Shown piece by piece: positions 62,426 to 64,000 of a stretch of 64,000 bases of DNA. A program made the position numbers and the translations under genes. Numbering within the stretch: position 1 is the first letter of the stretch; each line of letters starts with the position of its first letter. Source of the DNA: Streptomyces sp. NRRL S-646 (lineage in GTDB: Bacteria; Actinomycetota; Actinomycetes; Streptomycetales; Streptomycetaceae); the NCBI RefSeq assembly GCF_000720765.1, contig NZ_JODC01000005.1, positions 248,001-312,000 of the forward strand, read 5' to 3'. The notes under the pieces were generated by a model. It was not told where the DNA came from and did no database searches. It was given only the letters and a program-made list of their open reading frames with translations.

Positions 62426-63684
62426 GGGATCTCCATGGTGACCATGGTGGGACCGCCCGCGGGACTGCTGACGGCCAGGACGCCGTCGAATGTACCCAGG
62501 CGCCGCTCTACCCCGGCCAGGCCCGAACCGGCCGCGATCACCGCACCGCCCTTGCCGTTGTCCGTGACGGTGATGTGCAGCACGCCCGCCCCCTCCGGCA
62601 CGTGATGCAGATCGATCCAGATCCGGTCTGCGCCGGAGTGCTTGACCGCGTTGGTGAGCACCTCGCTGACCGCGAAGTACGCGGCCGACTCGACCGGCGC
62701 GTCCGCGCGGCCCTCCAGCTCGACGTTCACCTCGGTGGGCAGCGGCAGCCGCAGCGCCAACGCCCTCACGCCGTCGCCGAGTCCGCGTTCGGCCAGCACC
62801 GGCGGGTGGATGCCGCGCACCAGGTCGCGCAGCTCGGCGAGCGCGTCCACGGAGGACTGCCGGGTCTGGGCGAGGAGCTGCTTGGCCTTCGCCGGGTCCT
62901 TGTCGAGGAGCATCTCGATGGTGCCCAGGTCCATGCCCATGGCGACCAGCCGGGCCTGTGCCCCGTCGTGCAGGTCCCGCTCGATACGGCGCAGTTCGGC
63001 GGCGGAGGTGTCGACGGCGTCCTGCCTGGTTTCGGTCAACACCCTTACCCGTTCGGCCAACTCGGCCTGACTGGCGCCCAGTACGGCGCGGGTGAGGCGG
63101 AAGTGGGCGGTCAGCAGGGACGGTGCGTAGCGGTAGGCGAGGGGGAGGAGTACGAGGGCCAGGGCACCGGCGCCGAGCGCGGAGGCCTGGTCGGTGACGT
63201 GTACGAAGCCGTACCAGTACCCGCCCCACCGGGAAAGCGGCCGCCACAGCCCGGCCGCGACCGCGAATCCCTCCAGCGGATAGAGGAGCAGCACCGCCGG
63301 GAGCAGTGCGGTGATGTACCCCGCCGTCATGTCCACCTGCAGCCACCGCAGGTCGCGCCAGGTCGCCGGGTCGCGGAGCAGCGCGTACGTCCGCGTCCAG
63401 GGGTTGGCGCCCTCGGGTATCGGCCGGTACGCCGACGGTATCCGCACCCCGCACCACTCCGCCGCGAGCTCCCGCCGCTTGTCCGCGAGGGTCCGCACCG
63501 CGGCCAGGACGGGCGGGGTCGTGAAGACACCGACGCCGATCGGTATGAGCGCGACGGAGACCAGGGTCAGGACGAACAACAGCACCGAGAAGGGCACCAC
63601 GGCCACGGTCAGCGCGAGTCCCCGTACGGCAGCCAGTAGTACCTCTCGGGCCCGCGCCCGGGCAGGGTTCATGTCGGTGGTCAT
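62410..63684 (-). CDS. Sensor histidine kinase of the HisKA_3 type with PF13796-like membrane sensor
   Basis: This 424-residue protein has four or more hydrophobic helices in an N-terminal membrane sensor (about 10-205; WCGVRIPSAYRPIPE marks a PF13796-like loop). A coiled dimerisation helix with the phospho-acceptor His in RIERDLHDGAQARLV (near 243) and an HATPase_c domain (SEVLTNAVKHSGA near 335, TVTDNGKGG near 380) follow. It would phosphorylate the adjoining regulator. ATG 63684 is the chosen start; ATG 63672 is four codons downstream. Stimulus unknown; the partner gene overlaps the 3' end. Confidence 0.92.
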   Translation of the reverse strand: MTTDMNPARARAREVLLAAVRGLALTVAVVPFSVLLFVLTLVSVALIPIGVGVFTTPPVLAAVRTLADKRRELAAEWCGVRIPSAYRPIPEGANPWTRTYALLRDPATWRDLRWLQVDMTAGYITALLPAVLLLYPLEGFAVAAGLWRPLSRWGGYWYGFVHVTDQASALGAGALALVLLPLAYRYAPSLLTAHFRLTRAVLGASQAELAERVRVLTETRQDAVDTSAAELRRIERDLHDGAQARLVAMGMDLGTIEMLLDKDPAKAKQLLAQTRQSSVDALAELRDLVRGIHPPVLAERGLGDGVRALALRLPLPTEVNVELEGRADAPVESAAYFAVSEVLTNAVKHSGADRIWIDLHHVPEGAGVLHITVTDNGKGGAVIAAGSGLAGVERRLGTFDGVLAVSSPAGGPTMVTMEIPCALS

Positions 63685-63771
63685 GGCAGAAGTCTGGCCG
63701 AGCGGGGACGGGGGGTCACGGGCCCAGGCCCCCCGGTCGAGGGGTGGTGCCAGATACACCCCCGGGGGGCA

Positions 63772-63789
63772 GCGCCCCGCAAGGGGCGC
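63772..63789. terminator. GCGCCCC-GCAA-GGGGCGC stem-loop and dispersed repeat
   Basis: It is identical to the element at 39443-39460, with a flank related to the repeats at 29.6 and 33.6 kb (TTTGCGGCTCC). It lies between the kinase and the epimerase fragment, on the 3' side of the epimerase gene. Confidence 0.75.
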
Positions 63790-63855
63790 GGGGCCGTATC
63801 GATTTGCGGCTCCGGCGCCGTGGGCGCGACAAGCCCCCACCCACCCGCAGTCGAA

Positions 63856-64000
63856 TCACTGCCCAAGGACCTTCGCTTCCACCTCGGGGTCCAGCCCCTT
63901 CACCGCCGCATCCGAGCGAAACGGCGCCGTCCCACCGACGGACTGCAACCAACTCCACGTGTCCGCGACCGTCTCCGACACGGGCCGACAGGCGAGGCCC
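63856..64000 (-). CDS. C-terminal part of a probable NAD-dependent epimerase/dehydratase (5' end outside window)
   Basis: The frame enters from the right edge and ends at TGA 63858-63856. The 47 residues include GLACRPVSETVADTWSWLQS and end DPEVEAKVLGQ. From memory this resembles the C-terminal tail of actinobacterial SDR-type epimerases/reductases (VAETVxDTWxWL). Nothing of the Rossmann part is in the window, so the assignment is tentative. Confidence 0.55.
   Translation of the reverse strand, partial: GLACRPVSETVADTWSWLQSVGGTAPFRSDAAVKGLDPEVEAKVLGQ

Overview
The window is about 64 kb of very GC-rich DNA with strong third-position G/C bias. It has GTG and TTG starts, purine-rich ribosome binding sites, AfsR-type and TetR regulators, secreted glycosidases, and a malR-malEFG-aglA locus next to nadE, a polyamine-type glutamine synthetase and glnE. 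All of this points to the chromosome of a Streptomyces. No rRNA, tRNA, phage or CRISPR array was found. The only mobile element recognised is a decayed IS200/IS605-type tnpB element near 45.2-46.3 kb.

Layout. 0-5 kb: tail of a small protein, an MFS exporter and a SIS-like protein (-), a cytoplasmic sialidase, an F420:NADP reductase, a tiny membrane protein and a site-2-type protease. 5-13 kb: a 1270-residue AfsR-like regulator, a DrrAB-type ABC exporter (-), and panB (-). 12-17 kb: a DHA2 drug pump with a palindromic operator and its TetR gene, a membrane-anchored endonuclease/exonuclease/phosphatase-fold protein, and a second MFS exporter. 17-30 kb: nadE, a small membrane protein, a secreted sedolisin, a coupled DUF3105/DUF305 pair, the glnA2-type gene, VOC and PNPOx-like genes, and glnE. 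29.6-33.7 kb: a TetR/amino-acid permease/amidohydrolase block bracketed by perfect 52-bp inverted copies of a dispersed repeat.

34-52 kb is the alpha-glucan island: a PAP2 phosphatase, malR facing malE-malF-malG-aglA, a GNAT gene, a secreted alpha-amylase, a GH30 glycosidase with a CebR-type box, the tnpB relic, a broken second amylase, and a giant bifunctional amylase-pullulanase. The secreted enzymes would cut starch, glycogen and pullulan to malto-oligosaccharides. MalEFG would import these and AglA would split them to glucose. CTTGC(A) motifs recur in front of malE, the amylase and the pullulanase, which suggests one MalR regulon. The transporter has no ATPase gene here; in streptomycetes the shared MsiK normally supplies it.

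52-64 kb: a REC-GAF-SpoIIE phosphatase, a tautomerase, a TetR gene beside a ferredoxin-reductase/di-iron hydrolase operon, a membrane protein with a sigma-factor-like cytoplasmic part, a TPR protein, a lipoprotein, a secreted DUF1996 protein with QQNGG repeats, a NarL-type two-component system (the regulator starts at TTG inside the kinase gene), and the C-terminus of a probable NAD-dependent epimerase.

Functions are assigned by motif reading and memory of protein families. No database search was run.
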